From: Actinoplanes sp. NBC_00393
Lineage (GTDB): Bacteria > Actinomycetota > Actinomycetes > Mycobacteriales > Micromonosporaceae
NCBI RefSeq assembly: GCF_036053395.1
Contig: NZ_CP107942.1
Coordinates: 10,902,001-10,966,000, forward strand
DNA: 64,000 bases
Direction: 5' to 3'
Positions 33,956 through 45,429 of this stretch are shown here, piece by piece (positions within the stretch are counted from its first letter, which is position 1; each line of letters opens with the position of its first letter). Made by a program: the position numbers and the translations under genes. The notes under the pieces are model-generated. The model made no database searches and was not told the origin of the DNA. It worked only from the letters and a program-made list of their open reading frames with translations.

Positions 33956-34697
33956 CCGGCACCCAGTCCACGTACTTGCCGGTCCGGTTGTCGCCGGACG
34001 ACCGGCCGGCGAGTCGTCGCTGAATCCACGGCAGGACATGCTCGCGGTAGTACCGGGCCTCGGCGATCAGGTTCAGTGAAGCAGCCGGTCCGGGCGCGAT
34101 GACGTGTGCCTCGGTCGGGTAGCCGAGCGCGGTGAGCACCTTGCTGGCGACCCGGCGATGTCCGTTCGCGTTCAGGTGCAGGCGGTCGGTCGACCAGTAG
34201 TCGCGCCGCTGGATCTCCCGGTCGTTGAACATGTCGACGAAGACGACGTCGTACCTGTCCACGAACCCGCGGACCGCATCGGTCAGGGCCGCGCCCTTCG
34301 GGCGCATCCGGCTGCCGAACGGCAGATGCCCGGACGGGTCGGCGCCGCTGAGGAGCAGGACGCGTACGCCCGCCTCGTTGCACCGCTGCACCGCGCGTTC
34401 GGTCAGCCGGACGAGGTGGGCCAGGTCACCGCCTGGGCGCATCATGTCGTTGCCGCCGCCGTTGAGCGAGAGCAGGGTCGGCTGCGGGGAGAGAGCCAGT
34501 GCCGCGTCGAGTTGCTCGGTGACGATCGGTTCCAGCAGGCGGCCGCGGATGGCGAGATTCGCGTACTGAATCGTCTCGCCCTCACCGGCTGCGATGCCGG
34601 CGGCGACCAGGTCGGCCCAGCCACGCTCGGTCCCGTCCGGCTGGGTGTCGCCCAGCCCTTCGGTGAAGCTGTCCCCGATCGCGACATACCGCGTCAT
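33924..34697 (-). CDS. SGNH/GDSL-family hydrolase
   Basis: 257 residues with no signal peptide. Block I has the nucleophile in YVAIGDSFTEGLGD, Gly in block II (NLAIRGRL), block III is LNGGGNDM (oxyanion Asn) and block V is the Asp/His in STDRLHLNANGH. It would hydrolyse esters of small or carbohydrate-linked acids. ATG 34697 is preceded by GGGGAGGG, excluding the longer frame to 34934, which runs through repeat sequence. The family is secure, the substrate unknown. Confidence 0.9.
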   Translation of the reverse strand: MTRYVAIGDSFTEGLGDTQPDGTERGWADLVAAGIAAGEGETIQYANLAIRGRLLEPIVTEQLDAALALSPQPTLLSLNGGGNDMMRPGGDLAHLVRLTERAVQRCNEAGVRVLLLSGADPSGHLPFGSRMRPKGAALTDAVRGFVDRYDVVFVDMFNDREIQRRDYWSTDRLHLNANGHRRVASKVLTALGYPTEAHVIAPGPAASLNLIAEARYYREHVLPWIQRRLAGRSSGDNRTGKYVDWVPVSSPAVPERS

Positions 34698-34719
34698 CTC
34701 GCCCTCCCCGCTGAAATCC

Positions 34720-34772
34720 GGCTGGTTAACAGGGCTGTTCGGAAGACCACGAAACAGCCGTGTTGACCAGCC
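34720..34772. terminator. Dispersed palindrome/terminator-like hairpin
   Basis: GGCTGGTTAACAGGGCTGTT (34720-34739) and its partner (34753-34772) pair at 18 of 20 positions with a 13-nt loop. It has the same 20-bp arm and the same loop length as the hairpin at 54661. It lies between the SGNH gene start and the gabD stop, so its exact role is unclear. The rest of 34773-34914 is Gly/Ala-codon-like GC repeats without a gene. Confidence 0.6.
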
Positions 34773-34914
34773 CGACGCTACCGGGCGGTAGGCACCTTCT
34801 GCGCAGCCTTGTGGGCCGCACGACACCAAGCCAGCCGCCACCGAGCCGAGCCGGCCGGCGCCAAGCCGGCCCATGCCGAGCCGGCCGAGAACCCGAGCGG
34901 GGCGAGGCCCGGGA

Positions 34915-36291
34915 TCAGGCCGGCCAGTCGACACTCAGGTAGCGGGTCTCCTGGAATTCGCGCAGCCCATCGCGGGCGCCCTCACGCCCAAGACCGCTCT
35001 GCTTCACCCCACCGAACGGCGCGGACGGATCAGAGACCAGCCCGCGGTTGATCCCCACCATCCCGGCCTCGATCGACTCGCCCAGGCGCAGAGCGCGGGC
35101 CAGATCACCGGCGAAGACGTACGCGGCCAGCCCGTACTCGGTGTCGTTGACCTGTGCGAGGAGCGCGGCCTCGTCGGTCCAGGTGACCACCGGCGCGACC
35201 GGTCCGAAGATCTCCTCGCGCAGAATCGCCGCCCCCGCCGGCACATCCACCAGCACAGTCGGCGGGTAGAAATGCCCGGCACCCTCCGGACAAGCAGCCT
35301 GATGGGCGATCCGGGCGCCGCTCTCCTCCACCGCGCGCCGAACCCGGTCGACCGCCGCCGCGCTGATCAGCGGCCCGATGTCCGACCCGTCACCGGCCGG
35401 CCCCACGATCAGCTTCTCCACCCGCGCGCCGAACCGGGCCACGAACTCGTCCGCCACCGCCGCGTGCACATAGAACCGGTTCGCAGCGGTGCACGCCTGC
35501 CCGCCGTTCCGGAATTTGGCGACCATCGCTCCGGCGACGGCAGCGTCCAGGTCGGCGTCCTCGGTGACGATGAACGGCGCGTTGCCGCCCAGCTCCATCG
35601 ACGAGTTGACCACCCGGTCGGCGGCGTGCCGCAGCAGCACCCGGCCGACCGCGGTGCTCCCGGTGAAGGAGATCTTGCGGACCCGTTCGTCGTTCAGCCA
35701 GGCGCCGACGACGCCGGACGAGTCGGTGGTGGTGACCACGGTGACGACGCCGTCCGGCAGGCCCGCTTCGGTGAGCAGCCGGGCGACCGCGAGGGCGGTC
35801 AGCGGAGTCTCCGCGGCCGGCTTGAGGACCGCGGTGCAGCCGGCCGCGAGCGCCGGCGCGATTTTGCGGGTGGCCATCGCGGCCGGGAAGTTCCAGGGCG
35901 TGACCAGCGCGGCGACGCCGACCGGGTGATGCGAGACGAGGGTACGGGCGCCGCCCGCCGCAGCCTCCCCGTATTCGCCACCAGGCCGCACCGCCTCCTC
36001 GGCGAACCAGCGGAAGAATTCTGCTGCGTACGTCACCTCGCCCGCCGCGTCGGACAGCGACTTGCCGTTCTCCCGGCTGATCAAGCGGGCCAGTTCGTCC
36101 CGATCGCGCAGCATCAGCTCGAACGCGCGGTGCAGGATCTCCGACCGCCGCCGCGGCGCGGTCCGCGACCAGGAGGGAAAGGCGGCGGTGGCCGCGTCCA
36201 CAGCCTGCCGCGCCTCGGCGACGCCCTGGTCAGGCACCTCGGCGACCACGTCGAGGGTGGCCGGGTCAAGGACTTCGAAGGTCCGGCTCAT
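34915..36291 (-). CDS. gabD: NAD(P)-dependent succinate-semialdehyde dehydrogenase
   Basis: A 458-residue aldehyde dehydrogenase. Catalytic Cys267 (NGGQACTAANR), Glu233 (MELGGNAPF) and Asn134 (TPWNFP) are in place. SFTGSTAVGR marks the cofactor pocket and the C-terminal PFGGVKQSGLGREGA is typical of GabD. It oxidises succinate semialdehyde to succinate. It lies 118 bp downstream of gabT on the same strand; together they form a GABA shunt. The intervening 118 bp hold a short GC-rich direct repeat (GGCGCGGCGCCGG twice). Confidence 0.9.
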   Translation of the reverse strand: MSRTFEVLDPATLDVVAEVPDQGVAEARQAVDAATAAFPSWSRTAPRRRSEILHRAFELMLRDRDELARLISRENGKSLSDAAGEVTYAAEFFRWFAEEAVRPGGEYGEAAAGGARTLVSHHPVGVAALVTPWNFPAAMATRKIAPALAAGCTAVLKPAAETPLTALAVARLLTEAGLPDGVVTVVTTTDSSGVVGAWLNDERVRKISFTGSTAVGRVLLRHAADRVVNSSMELGGNAPFIVTEDADLDAAVAGAMVAKFRNGGQACTAANRFYVHAAVADEFVARFGARVEKLIVGPAGDGSDIGPLISAAAVDRVRRAVEESGARIAHQAACPEGAGHFYPPTVLVDVPAGAAILREEIFGPVAPVVTWTDEAALLAQVNDTEYGLAAYVFAGDLARALRLGESIEAGMVGINRGLVSDPSAPFGGVKQSGLGREGARDGLREFQETRYLSVDWPA

Positions 36292-36409
36292 CGGGCGATC
36301 TCCTGGGGGGTGAGGTGGGGCGCGGCGCCGGCGGGGCGGCGGAAGCGAGGCACCGTGATAGCGGGCGCGGCGCCGGTGTGGCGGCGGATGCGAGGCGCGG
36401 CGGCCGCGC

Positions 36410-37732
36410 TCATCGCACGGCCTCGAAGGCGGCGTCGAGCACGTCGAAGGCGTCGTGCAGCAGCTCGTCGCTGATCGTGAGTGGGGGCAGGAAGCGCAGT
36501 ACGTTGCCGTAGGTGCCGCAGGTCAGCACGATCACACCCTGTTGATGGGCGGCGCGGGCGACGTCCCGGGCGAGTCGCGGGTCGGGTTCGGTGCTGCCGG
36601 GTCGAACGAGTTCCACGGCGATCATGGCGCCGCGTCCGCGTACGTCACCGATGCGATCGTCTCGATCCCGCAACCGCGACAGACGCTCCACGAGCAAGCC
36701 CTCGATCTTCCGGGCCCGCTCGGCGAGGCCGTCGGCCTCGATCGTCTCGATGGCCGCGAGAGCGGCCGCGCAGGCCAGCGGATTGCCGCCGTAGGTGCCA
36801 CCCAGGCCGCCCACGTGCGGCGCCTGCATGATCTCGGCACGGCCGGTCACCGCCGAGAGCGGCAGGCCACCGGCGATGCCCTTCGCGGTCACGATCAGGT
36901 CCGGCACCACACCCTCACGCCCACAGGCAAAGAGATCACCGGTACGCGCGAAGCCCGTCTGCACCTCATCAGCGACGAAGACGACGCCGCTGGCCCGGCA
37001 CCAGGCCGCCAGCGCGGGCAGGAACCCGGGCGCCGGCTCGATGAACCCGCCCTCACCCTGAATGGGCTCGATGACCAGCGCCGCCAGGTTCTCCGCGCCG
37101 ATCTGCTTGTCGATCTGGTCGATCGCGCGGGCCGCCGCGGCCGCCCCGTCCAGGTTCCCGTCCCGGTACGGGTAGGACCCCGCAGCCCGGTACACCTCGG
37201 GCGCGAACGGCCCGAACCCGTGCTTGTACGGCTTGCTCTTCGCCGTCATCGCCATGGTCAGGTTCGTCCGCCCGTGGTACGCGTGATCGAACACCACGAC
37301 CGCGTCCCGGCCGGTGTGCACGCGGGCGATCTTCACCGCGTTCTCCACCGCCTCGGCGCCCGAGTTGAACAGCACCGTCCGCTTCTCGTGGTCACCCGGC
37401 GTGATCCGGTTGAGCGTCTCGGCGACCGCCACATATCCGTCGTACGGCGTGACCATGAAGCAGGTGTGGGTGAAGGCCTCGAGCTGCGCGGCGACCGCTG
37501 CCTGCACGCGGGGCGCGCTGGCGCCGACCGAGGTGACGGCGATCCCGGAGCCCAGGTCGATCAGGTGGTTGCCGTCGACGTCGACGACGATGCCGCCACC
37601 GGCGCGGGCGGCGAAGACCGGCATCGTGGTGCCGACGCCGTCGGGGACCGCCGCGGTCTTGCGGCTCATCAGGTCGAGGGAGCGGGGGCCGGGGAGGTCG
37701 GTGACCAGCCGGCGCTGCTGTTCGATGCTCAC
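36410..37732 (-). CDS. gabT: 4-aminobutyrate aminotransferase
   Basis: 440 residues of class III PLP aminotransferase. LFNSGAEAVENAVKIAR binds the phosphate, VADEVQTGFARTG contains the ring-contacting Asp255, and Lys284 (VTAKGIAGGLP) forms the Schiff base. The opening IEQQRRLVTDLPGPRS is characteristic of GabT. It transfers the amino group of GABA to 2-oxoglutarate. GTG 37732 gives the family N-terminus; ATG 37768 is an alternative. The divergent LysR regulator at 37803 probably activates it. Confidence 0.9.
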   Translation of the reverse strand: MSIEQQRRLVTDLPGPRSLDLMSRKTAAVPDGVGTTMPVFAARAGGGIVVDVDGNHLIDLGSGIAVTSVGASAPRVQAAVAAQLEAFTHTCFMVTPYDGYVAVAETLNRITPGDHEKRTVLFNSGAEAVENAVKIARVHTGRDAVVVFDHAYHGRTNLTMAMTAKSKPYKHGFGPFAPEVYRAAGSYPYRDGNLDGAAAAARAIDQIDKQIGAENLAALVIEPIQGEGGFIEPAPGFLPALAAWCRASGVVFVADEVQTGFARTGDLFACGREGVVPDLIVTAKGIAGGLPLSAVTGRAEIMQAPHVGGLGGTYGGNPLACAAALAAIETIEADGLAERARKIEGLLVERLSRLRDRDDRIGDVRGRGAMIAVELVRPGSTEPDPRLARDVARAAHQQGVIVLTCGTYGNVLRFLPPLTISDELLHDAFDVLDAAFEAVR

Positions 37733-37789
37733 GCCGCCAGTCTCGGATCGCCCGCTATGCCTGTCCATTACCATCTGAGCACCTCAGCT

Positions 37790-37804
37790 ATGCCTCGGAG
37801 GCAT
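37790..37804. promoter_or_regulatory. LysR-type T-N11-A box at the lysR start
   Basis: ATGCCTC-G-GAGGCAT is a perfect 15-bp palindrome containing T-N11-A. It overlaps the lysR start codon, consistent with autorepression and activation of gabT. A half-site (TATGCCTG) lies about 35 bp away toward gabT. Confidence 0.55.
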
Positions 37805-38678
37805 GATGGAGCTCCGGCACCTCCGGTACTTCGTGACCACCGCGGAGGCCGGCACGGTCAGCGGCGCCGCCGAACGCCTGCACCTCACCCAGCCCGGTCT
37901 GTCCCGCCAGCTGCGGCAGCTCGAACGCGACCTCGGCGTGGTCCTCTTCGACCGCTCCGGCGGCCGGCTGGCGCTCTCGACCACCGGCCGGGAACTCCTC
38001 CCGCAAGCCCGTGACCTGCTCCAACGTGCCGACGCGTTGCGGGTCGCGGCAGGCTTCCACGCTCAGGGCCGGCTGTCCCGGCTCACCATCGGCGCGCCGA
38101 CGGTCACCCTGACCGACGTGGTGTCGCCCTTCATCGCGACGCTGGCGCCCGAGGACCCGACCATCGACGTGCTCGGCGCGGACGGGCTCTCCCCGGCGGA
38201 GACGCTGCGGCTCGGCGCCGACCTGGCGATCGGCACGGTCCGCCCGGCGGCGCCGTACCGGTCGCGGGCCCTCGCTGTGCTGCCGGTCTGGGCGTACGTG
38301 CACGAGGGCCACGCGTGGGCCGGCCGGGGCAGCGTGCCCCTCGCCGAGCTGCTGGCCGAACCGCTGATCGCGCTGCCGCCGGCGTTCACCGCGCGGCAGT
38401 CCCTCGACAACGCCGGCGCCGGATATGCGACGGCGATCGAAGCCGCCAACGGCACGGTCGCGCAGGCTCTGGCCGCCGCGGGCCGGGGGATCGCGGTGGT
38501 CTCCGACGATCCGCGGTTCGGGTTGGTCCCGCTCGCCGTGACCACCGGTGACCAGCGGCTCAGCATTCGGCTCGCCGCGGTCTGGGACTCCCGGCACGTG
38601 GCCGCCGCGACCATCGCCGAGTTCGCCGGCCGGCTCGGCCGGTTCGTTCGTCGCCGATACGACGCCCCCGCCGAGTGA
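37803..38678 (+). CDS. LysR-family transcriptional regulator
   Basis: 291 residues. The N-terminal winged HTH is MELRHLRYFVTTAEAGTVSGAAERLHLTQPGLSRQLRQLERDLGVVLFDR. A periplasmic-binding-like effector domain follows (about 90-285). Two tandem ATGs (37803, 37806) follow GGAGG; the second has better spacing. It is divergent from gabT with about 70 bp between, so a GABA-pathway activator is inferred. Confidence 0.9.
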   Translation: MMELRHLRYFVTTAEAGTVSGAAERLHLTQPGLSRQLRQLERDLGVVLFDRSGGRLALSTTGRELLPQARDLLQRADALRVAAGFHAQGRLSRLTIGAPTVTLTDVVSPFIATLAPEDPTIDVLGADGLSPAETLRLGADLAIGTVRPAAPYRSRALAVLPVWAYVHEGHAWAGRGSVPLAELLAEPLIALPPAFTARQSLDNAGAGYATAIEAANGTVAQALAAAGRGIAVVSDDPRFGLVPLAVTTGDQRLSIRLAAVWDSRHVAAATIAEFAGRLGRFVRRRYDAPAE

Positions 38679-38706
38679 CCCCCGGCGATATCATCCGGGG
38701 TAGGCG

Positions 38707-39495
38707 GTGAGCAGCATGACTGATCACAATCGAGGGACGCCTCGGCGGGGGCGGGCCCGGAAACGGGCGATTCGCGCGCAGGCGGCCCGCGCCGGCGTCG
38801 CCTACTCCGTCGCTGCGCGCCAACTGGACGCGGTGGGTCTGCAGTCCGGCGAGACGATCGCCAGTTACGGGCGCACCATCTACCCGGCCGGGCACGACAC
38901 GCACCGTCAGCGTCTGGTCGAGGAGCGCGCTTTGCGTACGTTCGAGCAGCGCCGAGCGGACACCCGGCGCGCCGCGCTGCTGCCGGACGGACGGGCTCAG
39001 CACCTGGTGGAGCGGTTCCCACCGACCCGCGGCCGGCCGGGCTCCCGGGTCGGGATGCTCTATCACGGCGAGGGCCGCCAGGGGCTGCTCTCGATGCTGT
39101 ACTCGGCGGTTGCCGCCCGCGCCCCGGGCCTGGTGCCGCCGGTCGGCAGCCTGGCCTGGATCGCCGAGATGGGCGAGGAGACCGCCGTCGACATGGAGTG
39201 CGCCGACCTCGACCGGGAGGCCCGGGCGCTGGTGGGCCGCGAGCCGTTCGACGGGCCGCACTTCACCGGCGTCCGGCAGATCCTCGACGCGCTGCTGATG
39301 GTCGCCAACGACGGCCATGCGCCCGGCGCGCGGGTCCGGATCCTGACCGACCCGTACCGGAATCGGACCGCGACCATCGTCGGCGCGGAGTGGGGGCCGC
39401 CCGGCCCGCCCACGGCGTACCGGGTGCAGGTCGAAGGCACCGCGACCGTGCTGACCACGGTGCCCGGCGAGCTGGTCGTGCTCGCCGGGCAATGA
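38707..39495 (+). CDS. Hypothetical protein with Arg-rich N-terminus
   Basis: 262 residues. A basic start (RRGRARKRAIRAQAARAGVAYSVAARQL) is an actinobacterial N-terminal motif seen on many uncharacterised proteins. A helical acidic centre follows, then a C-terminal SH3-like strand-rich segment (GARVRILTDPYRNRTATIVGAEWGPPGPPTAYRVQVEG) resembling a KOW-type barrel. The GTG start at 38707 also allows ATG 38716. It is convergent with clpC, 3 bp apart. The function is unknown. Confidence 0.65.
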   Translation: MSSMTDHNRGTPRRGRARKRAIRAQAARAGVAYSVAARQLDAVGLQSGETIASYGRTIYPAGHDTHRQRLVEERALRTFEQRRADTRRAALLPDGRAQHLVERFPPTRGRPGSRVGMLYHGEGRQGLLSMLYSAVAARAPGLVPPVGSLAWIAEMGEETAVDMECADLDREARALVGREPFDGPHFTGVRQILDALLMVANDGHAPGARVRILTDPYRNRTATIVGAEWGPPGPPTAYRVQVEGTATVLTTVPGELVVLAGQ

Positions 39496-39498
39496 CGG

Positions 39499-42000
<2,502 letters not shown>

Positions 42001-42219
42001 CACGTCCTCGAGCGGGCACCCACGTCACCCGCCGGACGGACGGCGCGCACGCACCGCAGCGGTCTCTCGGCGCTGAGTCGGAGACTCTTGGCCACGTCGC
42101 ATGGTTGACGTGGGCAGCCACTCGTGGCACGGGCGGGCGCTCCACCCACCAGCATGCTAACCCAGTCACACCAACCCCGGCGTGATCAGCTGTCACCCCT
42201 GCTGGCAAGCTTTTCGCTC

Positions 42220-42567
42220 GTGGAAGCGATCCGGCTGATTCTGCTCTTCATCCATCTGATCGGGTTCGCGCTGCTGCTGGGCGGCGCGATCACGCAGTTC
42301 CTGTCCGGTAAGTACCGGATCAACCCGGCCGTGCTGTGGGGCGCGGTGATCCAGCTCGCCTCCGGCCTGCTGCTGTCGGCGCCGCTGCGCGGTGGGGGCG
42401 ACGACGAGCCGAATCCGATCAAGCTCGGCGTGAAGCTGCTCTTCGCCGTACTGATCTTCATCATGGTCTTCATCCCGCGGAAGCGGACCGAGATCAACAA
42501 GGGGCACTTCATCGGCATCATCGCGCTGACCGTGATCAACGCGGCGGTCGCCGTCTTCTGGCACTGA
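42220..42567 (+). CDS. Small four-helix membrane protein
   Basis: 115 residues with four hydrophobic helices: AIRLILLFIHLIGFALLLGGAI, VLWGAVIQLASGLLLSA, LGVKLLFAVLIFIMVFI and GIIALTVINAAVAVFWH. A KYRINP element follows the first. It is of unknown function and conserved-looking. The GTG at 42220 begins just before helix 1 and is the only sensible start. It is divergent from clpC; the spacer to divIVA (42568-42724) shows no further gene. Confidence 0.7.
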   Translation: MEAIRLILLFIHLIGFALLLGGAITQFLSGKYRINPAVLWGAVIQLASGLLLSAPLRGGGDDEPNPIKLGVKLLFAVLIFIMVFIPRKRTEINKGHFIGIIALTVINAAVAVFWH

Positions 42568-42724
42568 GGGCGGGCACCAACCGCCAACTCGGGCACCGCC
42601 GCGGCCAGCGACTTCAGCCGGGGCAGCGTACGCTCGATCAGCCGCCGGTGGTCGACGGCCGTAAGATACTGCCCAGTAGGATCTCTGCCGCACCACCGCA
42701 ACCGAGGGGAAACCGGGAAGCACG

Positions 42725-43399
42725 ATGCCGCTCACTCCAGCAGACATCCACAACGTCGCCTTCAAGAAGCCTCCGATCGGCAAGCGGGGCTACGACGAGG
42801 AGGAGGTCGACGCGTTCCTGGACGAGGTCGAGCAGGAGCTGACCCGCCTCCTGGAGGAGAACGGCGCCCTCCGCGACCAGATGCAGCGCGGCGGTGGCGG
42901 CAACGCGGCCTCGACCATGGTGCTCAACAACGAGTTCGCCGACCTGACCGCCCAGCTGGAGCGGCTGCAGGAGGCCCGCGCCCGCGCCGAGCAGAACGCG
43001 CGGAGTGTGCAGTCCCAGCTCGAGCGGGCCCGCAGCGCGGCACCGGCCGGTCCCGGCCCGTCCGCCGGCGACGACGACCGCAACTCCCGGGTGCTGATGA
43101 TGGCGCAGCGCACCGCCGATGAGCACATGCGCGACGCGCAGCGCGAGTCGGAGACCATCATCACCAACGCGCAGACCAAGTCCGAGCAGCTGGTCAGCGA
43201 GGCACAGCTGAAAGCCAGCACCATCGAGACCGACGCGCGGCGCAACCACACCGAGGCGATGGACAGCCTGGTGGAGAAGCGGGCCGCCCTGCTCGACGAG
43301 ATCGAGCGCCTGGGTCAGCTCGCCTCCAGCTACCAGGAGGCGCTCACCAACCACGTCACCCAGCAGCTGATGGACCTGACGAGCAACCCGGAGACCTGA
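42725..43399 (+). CDS. DivIVA-domain protein (Wag31-like)
   Basis: 224 residues. The N-terminal DivIVA lipid-binding domain ([45 protein letters not shown]) keeps the membrane-contact Phe of AFKKPP and the Arg of GKRGY. A flexible Gly/Pro linker (about 105-120) is followed by a second coiled coil (about 125-215). It would recruit polar growth and septation machinery to curved membrane. It is shorter than the canonical Wag31 and lies outside a cell-division cluster, so it could be a paralogue. A perfect terminator follows. Confidence 0.9.
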   Translation: MPLTPADIHNVAFKKPPIGKRGYDEEEVDAFLDEVEQELTRLLEENGALRDQMQRGGGGNAASTMVLNNEFADLTAQLERLQEARARAEQNARSVQSQLERARSAAPAGPGPSAGDDDRNSRVLMMAQRTADEHMRDAQRESETIITNAQTKSEQLVSEAQLKASTIETDARRNHTEAMDSLVEKRAALLDEIERLGQLASSYQEALTNHVTQQLMDLTSNPET

Positions 43400-43415
43400 T
43401 CTTCTCTTTTGAGTG

Positions 43416-43447
43416 ACCGCCCGCCACTGAACCAGGTGGCGGGCGGT
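43416..43447 (+). terminator. Intrinsic terminator after the DivIVA gene
   Basis: ACCGCCCGCCAC (43416-43427) and GTGGCGGGCGGT (43436-43447) form a perfect 12-bp stem with an 8-nt loop and a short T-containing tail. Confidence 0.85.
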
Positions 43448-43463
43448 TGCTGTATACGCCCGC

Positions 43464-43796
43464 ATGGATGCCTTCGTAGGTCAGGCCGCCGACGGGCGGG
43501 TGCAGGTGGAACTGGACGCCGACGGCACGCTGCGGGATATCGTTCTGGACCCGCGGGTGGCGTACCTTCCGGTCGAGGAGCTGCGGGTCGCGCTCCTCAC
43601 GGCCTTCGCCTCTGCTTTCGAGGAGGTCCAGTCCCAGCCTCCACCCGAGTACCCCGCTGCTTCCGCGGCTTCCGCGGCTTCCGCGGAAGAGCTGAATTCG
43701 GCGCTGACCGAGGCCACCGACGCCGCTGAGCGCCGGTTCGCCGAGATCTCCACCGCGCTGTTCGACATCAGCCGGCGGGCGGGCCGGTCATGGTAG
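43464..43796 (+). CDS. YbaB/EbfC-like small protein of the type VII locus
   Basis: 110 residues. The N-terminal strand-rich part (GRVQVELDADGTLRDIVLDPRVAYLPVEELRVALLTAFASAFEEV) matches the YbaB/EbfC layout seen beside WXG100-type genes in actinobacteria. A tandem AAS repeat linker (ASAASAASAEE) and a C-terminal helix follow. It probably chaperones or accompanies the secreted partner. It overlaps the next gene by 7 bp, so the two are co-translated. ATG 43464 directly follows the DivIVA terminator, marking the start of this operon. Confidence 0.7.
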   Translation: MDAFVGQAADGRVQVELDADGTLRDIVLDPRVAYLPVEELRVALLTAFASAFEEVQSQPPPEYPAASAASAASAEELNSALTEATDAAERRFAEISTALFDISRRAGRSW

Positions 43797-44110
43797 AGCA
43801 GGTACGCCTCGACCCGGACAGCGTCGCCGCGGCCGGTCGCGAGCTGGCCGGGCGCGCCCAGCAGATGATCGACGAGAACGCGGCGCTGGAGAACGCGGTG
43901 GCCGGCTCCGGCAGCCCGTGGGGCGGTGACGAGGCCGGGAGCGTGTTCGGGCTCGCGTACCAGGCGGTGGTCGGCGAGGCCTTCGAGGCGTTCGCGTCGT
44001 ACACCGAACAGGTCGGCTTCGCCGCCGCCACCCTGGTCATGCAGGCCCGCTCGGCCGCCGAGACCGACGACGCCAACGCAGCCTCCCTCTACGGCGGCCC
44101 GCCGTCATGA
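43790..44110 (+). CDS. EspC/WXG100-like type VII secretion substrate or partner
   Basis: 106 residues forming a two-helix hairpin: helix 1 (DPDSVAAAGRELAGRAQQMIDENAAL), a turn with SGSPWGGDEAG carrying the W-G signature, and helix 2 (FEAFASYTEQVGFAAATLVMQARSAAE). It lacks a signal peptide, as expected for ESX proteins. It overlaps the next gene by 4 bp (ATGA) and probably pairs with the N-terminal WXG-like domain of that effector for export. Confidence 0.8.
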   Translation: MVEQVRLDPDSVAAAGRELAGRAQQMIDENAALENAVAGSGSPWGGDEAGSVFGLAYQAVVGEAFEAFASYTEQVGFAAATLVMQARSAAETDDANAASLYGGPPS

Positions 44111-45096
44111 CCATCACGCTGCCCGACGCCCTCACCGAGCCGCTCAGCTGGATCGGCCTGGAATGGCCGGAAGCCGACGAGGACCAGCTGCAGGCCGACG
44201 GCCAGGCCTGGATCGACCACGGCACCCGGCTGCGCGCCCACGCCGAACAGGCCACCGCCACCGCCCAGCAGGTCTGGATGTCCAGCGAAGGCGCCACCAT
44301 CGAAGCCTTCGAACGCTGGTGGAACACCGAGGACGGCCCCCACCGCCACCTCAACGACGCGGCCACCGCAGCTGAGCTGATCGGCGCGGCGCTGATCGCG
44401 ATGGCCGGGGTGACCATCGCGATGAAGACGGCGTTCATCGCCCAGCTGACCGCCCTGGCCTTCCAGGTCGGCCAGGCAGTGGTCACGGCGTTCGCCACCG
44501 CGGGCGCGGCAGCGGCCCAGATCCCGGTGTGGATCGCGCTGACCCGGGTCGCCTGCCGCAAGCTGATCCAGCAGGCCATGGCCCTGGTCGAGGGCCAGAT
44601 AGCCACCATGCTCCGCAAGGCCGCGACCCTGCTGAAGAAGGCCGGCCGCAAGGACTTGGCGGACCGCGTCACCGCACGCAGCAAAACAACCGCGCTCAAG
44701 GGCCTGCTGCGTGAGGTGGAACTCGCCGACGTGCGCAGCCCGGTCGACGGTGCCAACTTCTACTCCGGGAAGACCGACGCGGGCAAGCGAATGCGCGAGT
44801 ACGCCGAGGCCAATGTCGACGGCGTCAACTCCGTCGTCCTGGAGCAGACGCCGGGCGGCAAGAAATTCGATGACAAGCTGTTGTACGAAAAGGGTTCACC
44901 GATCGACTTCGACCAAGCGGACGTCGTCTGGACGCGGCTGTCACAACGGTATGCCGAGAATGCTCAGGGTGAGGTGACCGCCTGGATCCATCAACCGAAT
45001 CCGAACAGCGTCTGGTTGACCTCGGAGCGGGACGCTCTGGCGAAGAACCCGGCCGTCACGAACATTAACGTGATCGATCCGATAGCGGCACCGTAG
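44107..45096 (+). CDS. CpnT-like effector with CD38-like ADP-ribosyl cyclase/NADase domain
   Basis: 329 residues. The N-terminal domain (about 1-200) is WXG100/CpnT-like: W15 and W20, then a WWNTEDGPHRHLNDAA helix end, and a hydrophobic helical stretch (88-165). The C-terminal domain (about 205-329) aligns by eye with the catalytic half of CD38/ADP-ribosyl cyclase. VLEQTPGG corresponds to TLEDTLLG (E246 to CD38 E146), VVWTRLSQRYAENA to VFWKTVSRRFAEAA (W275 to W189), and TSERDAL to GSVEVHNL (E307 to the catalytic E226). F218-Y219 occupies the W125 region. It would consume NAD+ in a target cell. No signal peptide is present, so export through a type VII system is inferred. Two candidate immunity genes follow. 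Confidence 0.75.
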   Translation: MTITLPDALTEPLSWIGLEWPEADEDQLQADGQAWIDHGTRLRAHAEQATATAQQVWMSSEGATIEAFERWWNTEDGPHRHLNDAATAAELIGAALIAMAGVTIAMKTAFIAQLTALAFQVGQAVVTAFATAGAAAAQIPVWIALTRVACRKLIQQAMALVEGQIATMLRKAATLLKKAGRKDLADRVTARSKTTALKGLLREVELADVRSPVDGANFYSGKTDAGKRMREYAEANVDGVNSVVLEQTPGGKKFDDKLLYEKGSPIDFDQADVVWTRLSQRYAENAQGEVTAWIHQPNPNSVWLTSERDALAKNPAVTNINVIDPIAAP

Positions 45097-45107
45097 GGAG
45101 AACAGCC

Positions 45108-45404
45108 GTGGCAGTGGAGGAATTGAACAGTCAGGAGTCACGCAACGACCGGGGCGTGCTGTTGCGCAGCGTCGATCGGGAAACCATGCAGGTCGAGTAC
45201 CAGGGACGGACTCTCGACCTCGACGTGGACCGGGCGCCGGGTTCCTACGGCTTCTACCTGCCGAGCGATCCGTTCTGGAACGACGGCACCTCGATCTCGG
45301 AGGAGACCATGAGCCTGATCAAGGACTCGATCCGGGAGATCCGGGGCCATAAGGGCGTCGAAGTGATGTTCAAGATCGATGGAGAGTGGATCAAGGCGGA
45401 ATAG
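45108..45404 (+). CDS. Candidate immunity protein for the NADase-like toxin (intact copy)
   Basis: 98 residues, cytoplasmic, compact alpha/beta: DRGVLLRSVDRETMQVEYQGRTLDLDVDR, then SISEETMSLIKDSIREIRGHKGVEVMFKIDGEWIKAE. The shape (strand pair, helix, terminal strand) resembles Imm74-type immunity proteins, but that match is from memory. It begins 11 bp after the toxin stop with a GGGAG site before GTG 45108. Position and small acidic character support an immunity role; no experiment is implied. Confidence 0.6.
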   Translation: MAVEELNSQESRNDRGVLLRSVDRETMQVEYQGRTLDLDVDRAPGSYGFYLPSDPFWNDGTSISEETMSLIKDSIREIRGHKGVEVMFKIDGEWIKAE

Positions 45405-45429
45405 CGACTGACGCCGCGGAGGCCTCACA

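Noticed and set aside
42568..42724. A minus-strand peptide (LTAVDHRRLIERTLPRLKSLAAAVPELAV) as a gene remnant
   Set aside because: It is short and matches no family I can name; the region is more simply the divIVA upstream region.
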